DNA of 64,000 nucleotides from Streptomyces adustus (GCF_009377175.1 NZ_VJZD01000001.1:93213-157212); one strand, 5' to 3'; numbered from the stretch's first letter, positions 52,099 through 61,445 are shown. The notes: generated from the letters alone by a model not told the origin. Made by a program: numbers and translations.

Positions 52099-52568
52099 TC
52101 GTCGGGTTCGGACGGTTCGTTCGTGAGGTCCGTGGGGTCTGAGGGGTTCGAGGGGGTCGCTCCGGCTGCGACGAGGAGGGCGGCGGTCTCGACATGGGCT
52201 CCGCGGTCCGCCCACTCCAAGGGGGACCAGCCCCTGCCGTGATCCTCACGCAGGCCGGGGTGCGCTCCATGGGCCAACAGTGCGCGCACGGTCTCGGCGT
52301 GTCCCCAACACGCGGCCGCGCACAACGGTGTGCCGTCCGAGCCGTCCCCCCTGCTCTCGGTGTCCGGGTCGGCACCGGCCTCCAGGAGCAGGCGGGTGAT
52401 CTCGGCCTCTCCCTGCACCGACGCCAGATAGAGCGGGGTGGTGCCGTCGCGGTCCCCCCGCTCCGGGTGCGCTCCACGCCGCAGCAGCGCCCGCACCTGC
52501 ACGGGGTCGGCAGCCAGGATCGCCCCGAAGAGCCGGTGGGAGAGCTTCTTCCGACGCCGTTGATTCAT
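52095..52568 (-). CDS. Ankyrin-repeat protein
   Basis: 157 residues with three to four ankyrin repeats: RDGTTPLYLASVQGEAEITR, SDGTPLCAAACWGHAETVRA and WSPLEWADRGAHVETAALLV. A basic N-terminus (MNQRRRKKLSHRLF) and a Ser/Pro/Asp-rich tail flank them. Ankyrin proteins mediate protein contacts; the partner is unknown. It is convergent with, and overlaps by four bases, the end of the ABC ATPase gene. Confidence 0.88.
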   Translation of the reverse strand: MNQRRRKKLSHRLFGAILAADPVQVRALLRRGAHPERGDRDGTTPLYLASVQGEAEITRLLLEAGADPDTESRGDGSDGTPLCAAACWGHAETVRALLAHGAHPGLREDHGRGWSPLEWADRGAHVETAALLVAAGATPSNPSDPTDLTNEPSEPDD

Positions 52569-52717
52569 GGTCGTCGAGGTTAGCGATCACCACGCCACGG
52601 CGACACCCCGTGGTCCAGTTGTCCCCACCCCGAAGCGGTGGCTCACCGGATGGGCAGCGACAGGCGTGTGCGGCGAGCGTATGTCTCGGCAGATCCCTTG
52701 AGCCGAAGGAGAAGAAA

Positions 52718-53998
52718 GTGAGTCGTCCTGTGGAACGCGCCCTCGCGCGCCGCACGTTACTGGCAGGCGCGGCGGCCGCCGCTGCGGGAACCGTCTGGGC
52801 GGGTGCGGGGCGGGCCGCCGCCGCAGGGTGGAGGGGACCGGTGCGGCAGGCGGCGGTGGACGCCGAGACGGCACGGATCCGGCAGGCGCTGATCGAGCTG
52901 CGCCGGGACATCCACCGGCACCCCGAGGCCCCGGGGCAGGAACGCCGCACGGCCGCCGTGGTGGCCCGCGAGCTACGGGCGGCGGGACTGACCGTTGCGA
53001 CCGAGGTCGGCGGCCACGGTGTCGTCGGTGTCCTGCGGGGCTCGCGTCCCGGCCGTACCGTCGCCTATCGGGCGGACATGGACGCGGTTCCGCCCACGGA
53101 CATCGTCGGAACGGGCCCCGCGCCGGCCCATGTCTGCGGCCACGACGTCCACACCGCGATCGGCATCGGCGTCGCCCGGGTCCTGGCCCGGCTGCGCCCG
53201 CGCTTGAGCGGAACCGCGGTCTTCCTCTTCCAGCCCGCGGAGGAGAGTCTCTCCGGCGCCCGCGCGCTGATCGACGCGGGCGTACTGGAGCGGCTGGGCA
53301 TCGAGGAGATCCATGCCCTGCACTGCGGACCGTTCCCCGTCGGCCGGTTCGCGTCGACTGCGGGCTACGGAATGCCGGGCCAGGACAAGGGCGAGGTGGC
53401 GCTCACCGGACCGGACGCGGTCGATGCCGCCCGGCGCCTGGCCGCCGAGCTCGGCGCGCTCGCCACGGTGGCCCTGCCGCAGACCCCGGCGGACCTGGAG
53501 CGCATCATCGCCGACGCCCAGACGCCCGACGGGCCGCTCGCACGGTTCGTGGCCCTCCGGGCCACCGCCCAGGAGGCCAAGGTGAGTGTGTCCTATCGCT
53601 GCTGGCCGCAGGAACGGTACGTAGAGGTACGCGACACCGTCCGCCGAGCGGCCATGCCCTACACAGGGGCCGAGGTGCGCTTTCCGACCGAGCCGTTCCC
53701 GGCCCTGGTCTGCCCGGAGCACGACGCCCACCTGCTGACCCGCCGGCTGCGCCGCGCCCTCGGCCCGCACACGGTCACCGAACTCCACGCCGCTTTCCCG
53801 CCCTTCAGCGGCGAGGACTTCGCCCTCTACTTGAACCGCGTCCCCGGCACCTACACGTTCCTCGGTGTCCGGACCCCCGGTGCACCCGTCACGACGAGCT
53901 ACCCGCACTTCCCCGACTTCCTCCCGGACGAGCGCGCCATCGGCATCGGCGTACGGGCGATGGCCGGCTGGATCGCGGAGCGCACCCACGCGGCATAG
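52718..53998 (+). CDS. Tat-exported M20-family amidohydrolase
   Basis: 426 residues from a GTG with AAGGAGAAG upstream. ARRTLLAGAAAAAAGTV at residues 9-25 is a twin-arginine-type signal. The M20 domain shows DIHRHPEAPG, the first metal ligands in VCGHDVHTAIGIG, the catalytic Glu in QPAEESL and a dimerisation lid domain, with the last ligand region in FPPFSGEDFALYLN. M20 amidohydrolases of this type remove N-acyl groups from amino acids such as N-acetyl-cysteine derivatives or cleave dipeptides. It follows the SAM-controlled importer, separated by the ankyrin gene, and could release the imported compound or act outside the cell. The link is inference. Confidence 0.88.
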   Translation: MSRPVERALARRTLLAGAAAAAAGTVWAGAGRAAAAGWRGPVRQAAVDAETARIRQALIELRRDIHRHPEAPGQERRTAAVVARELRAAGLTVATEVGGHGVVGVLRGSRPGRTVAYRADMDAVPPTDIVGTGPAPAHVCGHDVHTAIGIGVARVLARLRPRLSGTAVFLFQPAEESLSGARALIDAGVLERLGIEEIHALHCGPFPVGRFASTAGYGMPGQDKGEVALTGPDAVDAARRLAAELGALATVALPQTPADLERIIADAQTPDGPLARFVALRATAQEAKVSVSYRCWPQERYVEVRDTVRRAAMPYTGAEVRFPTEPFPALVCPEHDAHLLTRRLRRALGPHTVTELHAAFPPFSGEDFALYLNRVPGTYTFLGVRTPGAPVTTSYPHFPDFLPDERAIGIGVRAMAGWIAERTHAA

Positions 53999-54227
53999 CG
54001 CCTGCCATCGCGACGGCCGTCGTCGGCACCGCGACGGCCGTCATCGGCGTTTCGGCCAACCGCCCTGTCCAGCAGACCTGTTGCGGGGACCGGGTCCATG
54101 CATCCGGCACGTGCCGACAGGCGCGCAGTCCCGGGGTTCCAGGTCCGGCCGAAACACATGTGTTCGATATCCCGGGCCGGTCGTTGAGCCCCACGACCAT
54201 GCTGGACCACCGTCAAGGGGGATCGAC

Positions 54228-56116
54228 GTGACCTCGGCCGACCCGAACCGACAGCAAACCACCGCGCCTCCTCCGCCACCGCCGGCGGAGATCACCTACA
54301 GCGGGCAGTACTCCGTCAATCCGCTCGCCGAGGTCTCCTTCCCGCGGATGTGCGCACAGATCCCCTCCGTTCTGGGCCGGATCGCCCGGCTGGCGTGGCG
54401 AACCGACCGGCGGGCCGTCCAGTTCCTGCTCGGCTGCCAGGTGGTCACGGGCGTCTCGGCCGCCGTGCTGCTGACCGCCACCGCCCGCGCCATGAGGCCC
54501 GTCCTCGGCGACGGCTCCGCCGGCGACCGGCTGCGCGGAGCCGTCCCGGCACTGCTGGTGGTCGCGCTCGCCGCCGCGCTGGGCCGCGGTGCGGCGGCCG
54601 TGGCCATGTACGCAGAGCGGCGGATCACCCCCAGGCTGACGACGGAGACGGACAGCTCCCTGGTCGAGGCGGTGTGCCGGGTGGAGGCGTCCGCGTACGC
54701 GGAGGAGGGGTTCTCGGACCGGCACGAGGCGGCCGAGATGGGGGTGATCCGCACCCAGGTGATGGTCACCGACGCCCAGCGGTTCCTGTCCGCGCTGATC
54801 CGGATGGTCACGGCCGGCGGTGTGCTGTCGGTGTTGAACCCGCTGATGCTGCCGCTGCTCCTGCTCGCCGTGCTGCCGGCCAGGGTGGGGCTGTCCTGAC
54901 CGCCCGGGTCGACTACGAGATCCACTACGCCAACGTCGCCGACCGCAACGTACGCGGCATGATGCGCTGGTGGGCGACCACCTCGAAGTACGGCGACGAG
55001 GTGCGCGCCAACTCGATGAGCGACTACCTCGTCTACTGGTACCGGGCCCTGTCGGACCGATGCGACCGGCGCACCCTGGCCGCCGCGCCGCGGACCCTGC
55101 GGATCGCGGTCCTCTCCGCGTCGACCGGCGGGGTCTTCCTCGTCGCCACCTGGGGAGCCCTCGCATGGCTGGCGGTCTCGGGCCGGATCGAACTGGCCGT
55201 CGCGGCCACGGCCGTCATCGCCGTGCAGACCACGCTCGCCGCGCTCTCCCAGGTCGTCGTCAACGGTGCCGCGGTCTTCCACACCAGTCTCTACCTGAGC
55301 GACATGCAGGCCTTCCTCGACGACGCCGCGGCTCGCGCCCCCGAACGCGGGGCCGTCAGGCACGGCGCCAGGACCGAGCAGATCCGGCTCGAGGAAGTCG
55401 TCTACCAGTACCCGGGGAAGGACAAGCCCGCCGTCGACGGCGTCTCCCTCACCCTGGAACGCGGTCAGATCCTCGCGATCGTCGGAGCGAACGGCTCGGG
55501 CAAGTCCACCCTCACCCGTCTGCTCACCGGCATCTACCTGCCGGACAAGGGCCGAGTCACCTGGAACGGCACCGACCTCGCCGAGGTGGACCCCACCACC
55601 GTCTGGGCGCACACCGGCCTGGTGCCGCAGATCTTCGCCCAGTGGCCGATGCCGGTCCGCGAGAACGTCACCCTCGGCCAGCCCCGCACCCACGACGACG
55701 CACCCGTCTGGGAGGCCATCGACGCGGTCGGCCTGCGCGAAGCCGTCGACGACCTGCCCGCGGGCCTGGACACCCTGCTGTCCCGGGACATCTTCGGCGG
55801 CTCCGAGCTGTCCGGCGGCCAATGGCAGCGCGTGGCGTGCTCAAGGGCCCTGTACCGCCGCCCCGGGCTGCTGATCCTGGACGAGCCGACCTCCCAGATG
55901 GACCCGCGCGGCGAGCACCAGATCTTCGAGCAGATCAAGGCCATCGCCGCCGGCCGCATCACCATCGTGGTCACCCACCGACTGGAGAACACCAGGATCG
56001 CCGACCACATCGTCGTGATGGAGCACGGCCGGATCACCGAGCAGGGCCGGTACGACGACCTCGTCCACGCCGGCGGGACCTTCGCCGAACTCCTGGAACT
56101 CTCCCAGGACCGCTGA
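54228..56116 (+). pseudogene. ABC exporter (fused permease-ATPase), frameshifted
   Basis: The first 223 codons (from GTG 54228) give a Pro-rich arm, PAEITYSGQYSVNPLAEVSF, and three membrane helices, then stop at 54899. The rest is in another frame, beginning VLTARVDYEIHYANVADRNV and ending with an ATPase: Walker A VGANGSGKSTL, signature LSGGQWQRVA, Walker B LLILDEPTSQMD. Adding one G in the GTGGGG at about 54886 rejoins a normal 630-residue type I exporter. Either a real frameshift or a homopolymer sequencing error. It resembles peptide or lantibiotic exporters. Confidence 0.85.
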
Positions 56117-56165
56117 CCGCCTCCGCCTCGTGGCAAACCCGCCCCGAGCCCGTAGTGTCAGGGCC

Positions 56166-56690
56166 ATGAGCACCGCGTTGCCGACCCTGCACGGACGGCG
56201 GGGTGTGGTCCTGAGGCCCGCCGACCACCGGGACATCCCGTGCCTGGCCGCGATCCGCGCCACGCCGGAGGTGCACCGGTGGTGGCGGGGCGGCCCCGAC
56301 CTGGCGGCCGAGGTGGCCGACGACCTCGCCGATCCGGACACCCAGGTGTTCGTGGTGGAGTACGAGGGGCGGGTCGTCGGACAGATCCAGTGGTACGCCG
56401 AACAGGACCCGGAATACCGGCACGCGGGCATCGACGTCTACCTCGACCCGTCGGCGCACGGCAGGGGCCTGGGGACGGACGCCGTCCGCACCCTGGTCCG
56501 GCACCTGATCGAGGACCACGCCCACCACCGCCTCGTCATCGACCCGGCAGCCGACAACGCGGCAGCCATCGCCTGCTACCGCAAGGTGGGGTTCCGTCCG
56601 ATCGGCATCATGCGGGCCTACGAACGAGGCGCGGACGGTCGCTGGCACGACGGTCTACTGATGGACCTCCTCGCCACCGACCTCACCTGA
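56166..56690 (+). CDS. GNAT-family N-acetyltransferase (AAC(6')-like)
   Basis: 174 residues from ATG 56166. GNAT motifs: VVLRPADHRDIPCLAAIRAT, VVGQIQWYAEQDPEYRHAGI, acetyl-CoA loop HGRGLGTDAVRTLVRHL, and NAAAIACYRKVGFRPIGIMR. The sequence is close to aminoglycoside 6'-N-acetyltransferase-like proteins, which often act on other amines. It follows the ABC exporter gene by 49 bases and is likely cotranscribed. Confidence 0.88.
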   Translation: MSTALPTLHGRRGVVLRPADHRDIPCLAAIRATPEVHRWWRGGPDLAAEVADDLADPDTQVFVVEYEGRVVGQIQWYAEQDPEYRHAGIDVYLDPSAHGRGLGTDAVRTLVRHLIEDHAHHRLVIDPAADNAAAIACYRKVGFRPIGIMRAYERGADGRWHDGLLMDLLATDLT

Positions 56691-57078
56691 CACCGCTCAC
56701 GTATGCCAGGTCACATCCACTCCACCCGCACTGTGAACCCGCGTGCGCGCAGTGTCGCGGAACCGGTGAAGCACCCCACATGACGCACGTCACCCACTAC
56801 CCGCGATAGTGGACGAAAAGCCACATGTTTAGACGCGCACATATGCCTTGACCTGCGGATTGAGAGCCAGCTCACACAGGGCGCCGGCGCCTCGAATGCG
56901 GCCACAACTAGTAAAAGGGGTCATTGCGGACATCGGTCGGGGCTGGTTGTCTTGAGGACGTCGCCAGGCACCACGGCCCCCCAGGGGTCACGGTGCCTCC
57001 GCATGCCAGGACCGACGAGCACCACACGGTCCCCCGGCGAGCGAGCGACCTCCTTGTCCCCGATGAAAGCGAGTCTCC
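56691..57078. other. Leader region of the transglycosylase gene
   Basis: 390 bases that are AT-richer than average (56800-56935), containing TTGACC at 56848 and no gene. A small dyad TGACG-CA-CGTCA is at 56778. Cell-wall hydrolase genes in Streptomyces are often under a c-di-AMP riboswitch; I searched for its conserved blocks here and did not find them. Confidence 0.4.
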
Positions 57079-57492
57079 GTGTCCTTCGCCGCCATCCGCC
57101 GCATCGCCAGCCCGAAGAAGGCCCTCACCGTGACCGCCATCGCCGCCGCCACCGCGGGCATGGCCCTCGCCGCGGCCCCCGCGCAGGCCGCCACGACGTC
57201 CGCCTCCTCCGCCCAGGCGATCGCCCACCGGATGATCCCGGACACGGCCCAGTACAACGCCTTCAACCAGATCGTCACCCACGAGAGCGGCTGGAACCAC
57301 ACCGCCACCAACTCCTCCTCCGGCGCCTACGGCCTCGTCCAGGCCCTGCCCGGCTCGAAGATGGCCACCGCCGGCTCCGACTGGAAGACCAACCCCGCCA
57401 CCCAGATCAAGTGGGGCCTGGACTACATGAACTCCCGCTACGGCAGCCCCGTCCAGGCCTGGGACTTCTGGCAGACCCACCACTGGTACTGA
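57079..57492 (+). CDS. Secreted SLT-type transglycosylase
   Basis: 137 residues from a GTG. A signal peptide (residues 1-39, ending PAQAA) precedes a small SLT domain: FNQIVTHESGWNHTATNSSS with the catalytic Glu in HESGW, AYGLVQALPGSKMATAG, and TQIKWGLDYMNSRYG. It cleaves glycan strands of peptidoglycan. The domain is minimal, as in other Streptomyces transglycosylase-like secreted proteins. A strong terminator follows. Confidence 0.9.
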   Translation: MSFAAIRRIASPKKALTVTAIAAATAGMALAAAPAQAATTSASSAQAIAHRMIPDTAQYNAFNQIVTHESGWNHTATNSSSGAYGLVQALPGSKMATAGSDWKTNPATQIKWGLDYMNSRYGSPVQAWDFWQTHHWY

Positions 57493-57543
57493 TCCACCGA
57501 TCAGCCAGTCACCCCCGGCGCGCCGACCTGAGCGCGCCATCCG

Positions 57544-57583
57544 CGAAGGCGGCGGCCCCCGATCCCCGGGGCCGCCGCCTTCG
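57544..57583. terminator. 16-bp perfect hairpin terminator
   Basis: Arms CGAAGGCGGCGGCCCC (57544-57559) and GGGGCCGCCGCCTTCG (57568-57583) with an eight-base loop, between the convergent genes ending at 57492 and 57642. The strongest terminator in the window. Confidence 0.9.
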
Positions 57584-57641
57584 GGCATTTCCCGGCACAT
57601 CGACGTGGATGGCACTTCCGGCACCATCCACGGCTGCGGAT

Positions 57642-58238
57642 CTAACCGTTCACCTCGTACCGACCGACCTCCAGGAAGTACCTCAGCTCCTCCGGCGTAC
57701 CGTCGATGGCGTCCTCGGCAGCCGCGCGGAGGGCGGCGCTGATGGTCGGGTCCGCCAGGATGCGGGCGATGGCGACCCGGTCGTCCTCGGCCTTGGCGAG
57801 ACGGTAGCCGGTCTCCCGGAAGGCCCGCAGCGCCTCCGGACTGCCGTCGTCGAGAGCCTTGTTGGCCTCCCGCACCACCGCCTTGTCACCGTTCTGGGTC
57901 GCCAGGTACAGAATGCGGAACACGGCGACACTGTCGTCCTCGGCCTGAGCCAGGCGATAACCGGTCTCCAAGAACGCCCGCAACGCCTCCGGACTGCCGT
58001 CGTCGAGAGCCTTGTTCGCCTCCCGCACCACAGCCTTGCCGCTGTTCGGGTCCGCCAGGATGCGGGCGACCGCCACGCGGAGGTCGTCGTCCGACATGTC
58101 GTCCACCGCTGCCGGGGACGTCGCCGTCGCAACCGTGGACGCGGTCGATGGACCGGTGGCGAACGCCGGGGTGGTTAACAGCAAAGCAGGCGTCAGGGCG
58201 GTGGCCGCGACGAGCAGGGCAGCGCGGGTCGGTCTCAT
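57642..58238 (-). CDS. Secreted ALF-repeat protein
   Basis: 198 residues from ATG 58238 (MRPTRAALLVAATALTP), with a signal peptide ending at about 30 (TPAFA). Three ALF repeats of about 45 residues follow, two of them almost identical over GDKAVVREANKALDDGSPEA and related sequence, each with ALRAF followed by ETGYRLA. ALF (Ala-Leu-Phe) repeats are short helical units found in exported actinomycete proteins and some toxin carriers; the function is unknown. It converges on the transglycosylase gene. Confidence 0.85.
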   Translation of the reverse strand: MRPTRAALLVAATALTPALLLTTPAFATGPSTASTVATATSPAAVDDMSDDDLRVAVARILADPNSGKAVVREANKALDDGSPEALRAFLETGYRLAQAEDDSVAVFRILYLATQNGDKAVVREANKALDDGSPEALRAFRETGYRLAKAEDDRVAIARILADPTISAALRAAAEDAIDGTPEELRYFLEVGRYEVNG

Positions 58239-58483
58239 GGGTGTGTACCTCCGTGGTCGAGTCGTCGATGAGAAGATCATCTCCGATGTGTGCCACGGCA
58301 ACCGATGCCGGGAATCGGCAGTCTTCATGGACTGATCGTTGCCGTCCCCACACCTGGTCGGATGCGGCCGCAGCTTTCGTAAAGCCTTACGGAGCAAGGT
58401 TCATGACTGCCAGTCAGCTCGATGTCATCGTATGCACCAGCAGGCCTCGAAGAGCGGGCAGGACGCCTGCCATGCTGCTTGTC

Positions 58484-58960
58484 ATGCGCCTACAGATCAC
58501 GTCAGCCGGGATGACCGACATCCACCAGGTTCTCGCCGATCACCACCGATACTGGGGGGAGCGCGACCTTCGGCCCCTGCACCTTGTGGCACTGGTTCAG
58601 GAATTCGGTGAAACCTGTCTGGTCGCCCGCGCCGGGGACGGTATCCACGGGTACGTCCTCGGTTTCGTCACTCCGACCGGCACCGGGTACGTACACCTGA
58701 TCGCCACTCGGGACGACGCCCGCGGCACCGGTCTCGGACGCCGTCTGTACACGGAGTTCGCCGACGCCGCGCATCGGCACGGCGCGCAGCGACTCAAGGC
58801 GATCACATCACCCGGAAACACCGGCTCGATCGCGTTCCATCGCCGCCTCGGTTTCGACGTGCAGACCGTCGACGACTACAACGGGCCCGGTCGAACCATG
58901 ATGGTGTTCCGGCGCGCCCTGCCGTTCGACGTCGACCTCCGGGAACCCGAACCCAGCTGA
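58484..58960 (+). CDS. GNAT-family N-acetyltransferase
   Basis: 158 residues from ATG 58484 (12 bases after an alternative ATG at 58472). Motifs: ETCLVARAGDGIHGYVLGFV, YVHLIATRDDARGTGLGRRL with the RGTGLG acetyl-CoA loop, and TSPGNTGSIAFHRRLGFDVQ. It resembles the small-molecule or protein N-acetyltransferase group of GNATs. No partner gene is apparent. Confidence 0.86.
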   Translation: MRLQITSAGMTDIHQVLADHHRYWGERDLRPLHLVALVQEFGETCLVARAGDGIHGYVLGFVTPTGTGYVHLIATRDDARGTGLGRRLYTEFADAAHRHGAQRLKAITSPGNTGSIAFHRRLGFDVQTVDDYNGPGRTMMVFRRALPFDVDLREPEPS

Positions 58961-59024
58961 AGGCCTTGGCGATCGACGACTTGGACCGTGTCGGTACCGC
59001 GGGCGGCGAGGAGCTCACCTCCCG

Positions 59025-59981
59025 TCACCCACGCCTGACGGGGACCGGGCGTGTGCCCGCCGCCGCCTCCGCGCCGACCGGTGCCGAGGGTGCGGCCGGC
59101 GTCCGGTCCACCCGGGTCATGCCTACACCCGCGAGGACCACGGCCATGCCCAGCAGCACCCGGCCGCCGAGGCGCTCGCCCAGGACGGCCGCGCCGAGAA
59201 GGACGGAGACCACCGGCAGCAGGTAGCCGACCACGGCCGCACTGGTGGCGCCCTCGTCGTTGATGATCCGGTAGGTGAGGTGGAACGTGATCGCGGTGCA
59301 CACAACGCCGAGGACGACGGCCGCGGCCAGGACGACGGGGCCGGGATCGATGGATTCCAGGCCGCCGATCGGCATCATGACGGCGGTCAGCCCACTGGCG
59401 GCGACGAGCTGGGCGGCGGACAGGGAGATGGTGGGGGTGCCCTTGCGGACCAGGGTGCGGCCCATGTACGTGAACGCGACGGCGTAGCTGGCGGCCGCGC
59501 CGAGGATGGCGAGGGCACCCCAGCCGACCGCCCCGGCCGTCCGCCAGGGGGCGAAGATGACGATCGTGCCGGCGAAGCCGAGCAGCAGGCCCGTCAGCCG
59601 GAGGGGCCGCAGGCCGCGTTCCGAGCCGAGGAGCAGCCCGAGGGCGACGGACCAGAGGGGGGTCGTGGAATTCAGGACCCCGGCGAGACCCGAGTCGACG
59701 GTCTGCTGCCCCAGACCGAACAGCGCGAACGGGAGCGCGTTGCAAAAGAAGGCCGCGACGGCGATGTGGCGCCAGACGGTGACACCGCGAGGCAGGCGCC
59801 GGCCCGTCGCGTAGCAGGCGACGGTGAGTACGAGCGCGCCGAGGGTGCAGCGGATGAGCGTGACCTGGAGCGGGGAGAACCCGCGCAGTGCCAGTTCGGT
59901 CCAGAGGAAGGTCGAACCCCACAGCAGGGCGAGGACGGCCACCCGGATGCCACCCCACAGGCGCCATGTACCGCTGTTCAC
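59025..59981 (-). CDS. EamA-family exporter
   Basis: 318 residues with ten membrane helices in two EamA repeats (LLWGSTFLWTELALRGFSPL, then GWGALAILGAAASYAVAFTY and AITFHLTYRIINDEGATSAA). The C-terminal 25 residues are Pro/Ala-rich. EamA proteins export amino acids or other metabolites. It is divergent from a LysR regulator with a 214-base region carrying three 23-base repeats; the regulator most likely controls it. Confidence 0.88.
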   Translation of the reverse strand: MNSGTWRLWGGIRVAVLALLWGSTFLWTELALRGFSPLQVTLIRCTLGALVLTVACYATGRRLPRGVTVWRHIAVAAFFCNALPFALFGLGQQTVDSGLAGVLNSTTPLWSVALGLLLGSERGLRPLRLTGLLLGFAGTIVIFAPWRTAGAVGWGALAILGAAASYAVAFTYMGRTLVRKGTPTISLSAAQLVAASGLTAVMMPIGGLESIDPGPVVLAAAVVLGVVCTAITFHLTYRIINDEGATSAAVVGYLLPVVSVLLGAAVLGERLGGRVLLGMAVVLAGVGMTRVDRTPAAPSAPVGAEAAAGTRPVPVRRG

Positions 59982-60048
59982 GAGGGCATTCCTCCATTCG
60001 CTTCGATCGGCGGGCCCGGCGGACGGTCCGGCAGGCCCCTCCGGCCCC

Positions 60049-60120
60049 GGTCCGGGGAGAGCGGGCTCCCCGGACCGGGGAGAGCGGGCGCCTCGGTCCG
60101 GGGAGCGGGCGCCTCGGTCC
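60049..60120. repeat. Three 23-bp direct repeats in the EamA/LysR promoter region
   Basis: GGTCCGGGGAGAGCGGGC at 60049, GGACCGGGGAGAGCGGGC at 60072 and GGTCCGGGGAGCGGGCGCC at 60095, spaced 23 bases apart, with a partial fourth copy. They lie between the two divergent start codons, about 70 to 150 bases from each. Roughly two helical turns apart, they could be a multi-site operator. Confidence 0.65.
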
Positions 60121-60195
60121 CGGTCCCTCGAAGGTGCCCCAGCCGACCTTTGAGGACAAGCGAAAAGTTCTACCTGCTCTGTTAAGCTCCGCTAC

Positions 60196-61116
60196 ATGCT
60201 TGACGTGAGGCGACTCCAGGTCCTGCGCGCGGTGGTCACCAGCGGCACAGTCACCGCCGCCGCGGCCCACCTCGGCTACACACCGTCAGCTGTCAGTCAG
60301 CAGGTGGCGGCGCTGGAGAAGCAGGCCGGTACGGCGCTACTCGAACGCGTCGGCCGCGGAGTGCGGCCCACGGCCGCCGGCCTGCTGCTCACCGAGCACG
60401 CGGCTCTGATCGGTTCGGCGGTCGCCCGGGCCGAGACCGCCCTCGCCGACCTCCGTGCCGGGCGCACCGGACACCTGACGGTCCGCTACTTCGCCACAGC
60501 CGGGTCCACACTGGTGGCCCCCGCCCTGGCCCGGCTGCGCGCCGAGCACCCGGGCGTCCGCGTCGACCTTCGACTCAGCGACCCCGTCGACCCGTTGCGG
60601 GAAGTGGCACAGGGACGGGCCGACCTGGCCGTGGTCGTCCAGGCACCCGACCGCGGCAGCGACGGCTTCCGACTCGTCCCTCTCCTCGACGACCCCTACG
60701 CCGCCGTGCTGCCCCTCGGTCATCCGCTCGCCGGCGAGGAGGTCATCGACCTGGGCGCACTGTCCGGCGAGCAGTGGGTCGGCAGCGAGCCGCCCGGTCC
60801 CTGCCTGGAGCCGGTGATCGACTCCTGTGCGGCGGCCGGCTTCAGCCCCGATTTCGTCATCCAGAGCGAGGACTACGCCACCGCCCAGGGCTTCGTCGCG
60901 GCCGGACTCGGGGTCGGCCTGATGCCGCGGCTGGGGCTGCGCAACCGGCACCCCGGGGTCGTCGTACGCCCGGTGCGCAATCCCGAGCCGGTCCGGGTGA
61001 TCTCGGCGGCCGTACGGGAGATCGCCTTCGAGCAGCCGGCCCTGCGCGGCCTGTTGTCCGCACTGCGCGAAGCGGCCGGCACAGTCGAGCCGGCCGACGT
61101 CTCCACAGCGTCCTAG
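60196..61116 (+). CDS. LysR-family regulator
   Basis: 306 residues. N-terminal HTH LQVLRAVVTSGTVTAAAAHL with GYTPSAVSQQVAALEKQAG, then the substrate-binding domain (LTVRYFATAGSTLVAPALAR, DPLREVAQGRADLAVVVQ, GFVAAGLGVGLMPRLGL). Divergent from the EamA exporter, the classical LysR arrangement; the effector is probably the exported compound or its precursor. Confidence 0.93.
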   Translation: MLDVRRLQVLRAVVTSGTVTAAAAHLGYTPSAVSQQVAALEKQAGTALLERVGRGVRPTAAGLLLTEHAALIGSAVARAETALADLRAGRTGHLTVRYFATAGSTLVAPALARLRAEHPGVRVDLRLSDPVDPLREVAQGRADLAVVVQAPDRGSDGFRLVPLLDDPYAAVLPLGHPLAGEEVIDLGALSGEQWVGSEPPGPCLEPVIDSCAAAGFSPDFVIQSEDYATAQGFVAAGLGVGLMPRLGLRNRHPGVVVRPVRNPEPVRVISAAVREIAFEQPALRGLLSALREAAGTVEPADVSTAS

Positions 61117-61440
61117 CCTGCTGGCTCCCAGGCCCAGACCAGTTCGAACTGGTGCGGCTCGCCGTCGAGTTGCGCCACGATCCGGGCCGGCCTCCCGCAG
61201 CGCGTCCAGCAGCCGCTGCGTCGATGCCGCCATTTAGGCCAGCAGGGCCTCGCGCTCCCGAGGCGCGGCCGGGGCGTCCCGCGCCACGGACTCGGCCGGG
61301 ACGGGCCCCGCAGCGACGGTGGCGGCCCAGGAACGACGCCCCTCGCCCAACTGCTGCACCAGATCGAACAGCGTCCGGTCGGGGCAGGTCGGCACCTGCG
61401 CGTCGAGGCCGGGCGCAGGGAACAGCGATATTCCCAGCTG
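61113..61440 (-). pseudogene. Decayed gene fragments of unknown family
   Basis: On the minus strand, LGISLFPAPGLDAQVPTCPD through APREREALLA ends at 61234 and is followed at once (TAAATG) by MAASTQRLLDALREA. After one base the frame changes to IVAQLDGEPHQFELVWAWEP-AG, which stops at 61113, overlapping the LysR stop. The pieces have coding-like composition but no proper start, and look like one or two broken genes. I do not recognise the family. Confidence 0.4.
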
Positions 61441-61445
61441 ACGCG

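Noticed and set aside
56778..56789. TGACG-CA-CGTCA as a Crp-like site
   Set aside because: Short dyad only; the spacing does not match the Streptomyces Crp consensus (GTG-N6-CAC).
56691..57078. c-di-AMP (ydaO) riboswitch ahead of the transglycosylase
   Set aside because: Expected from similar Streptomyces genes, but the conserved sequence blocks are not present.
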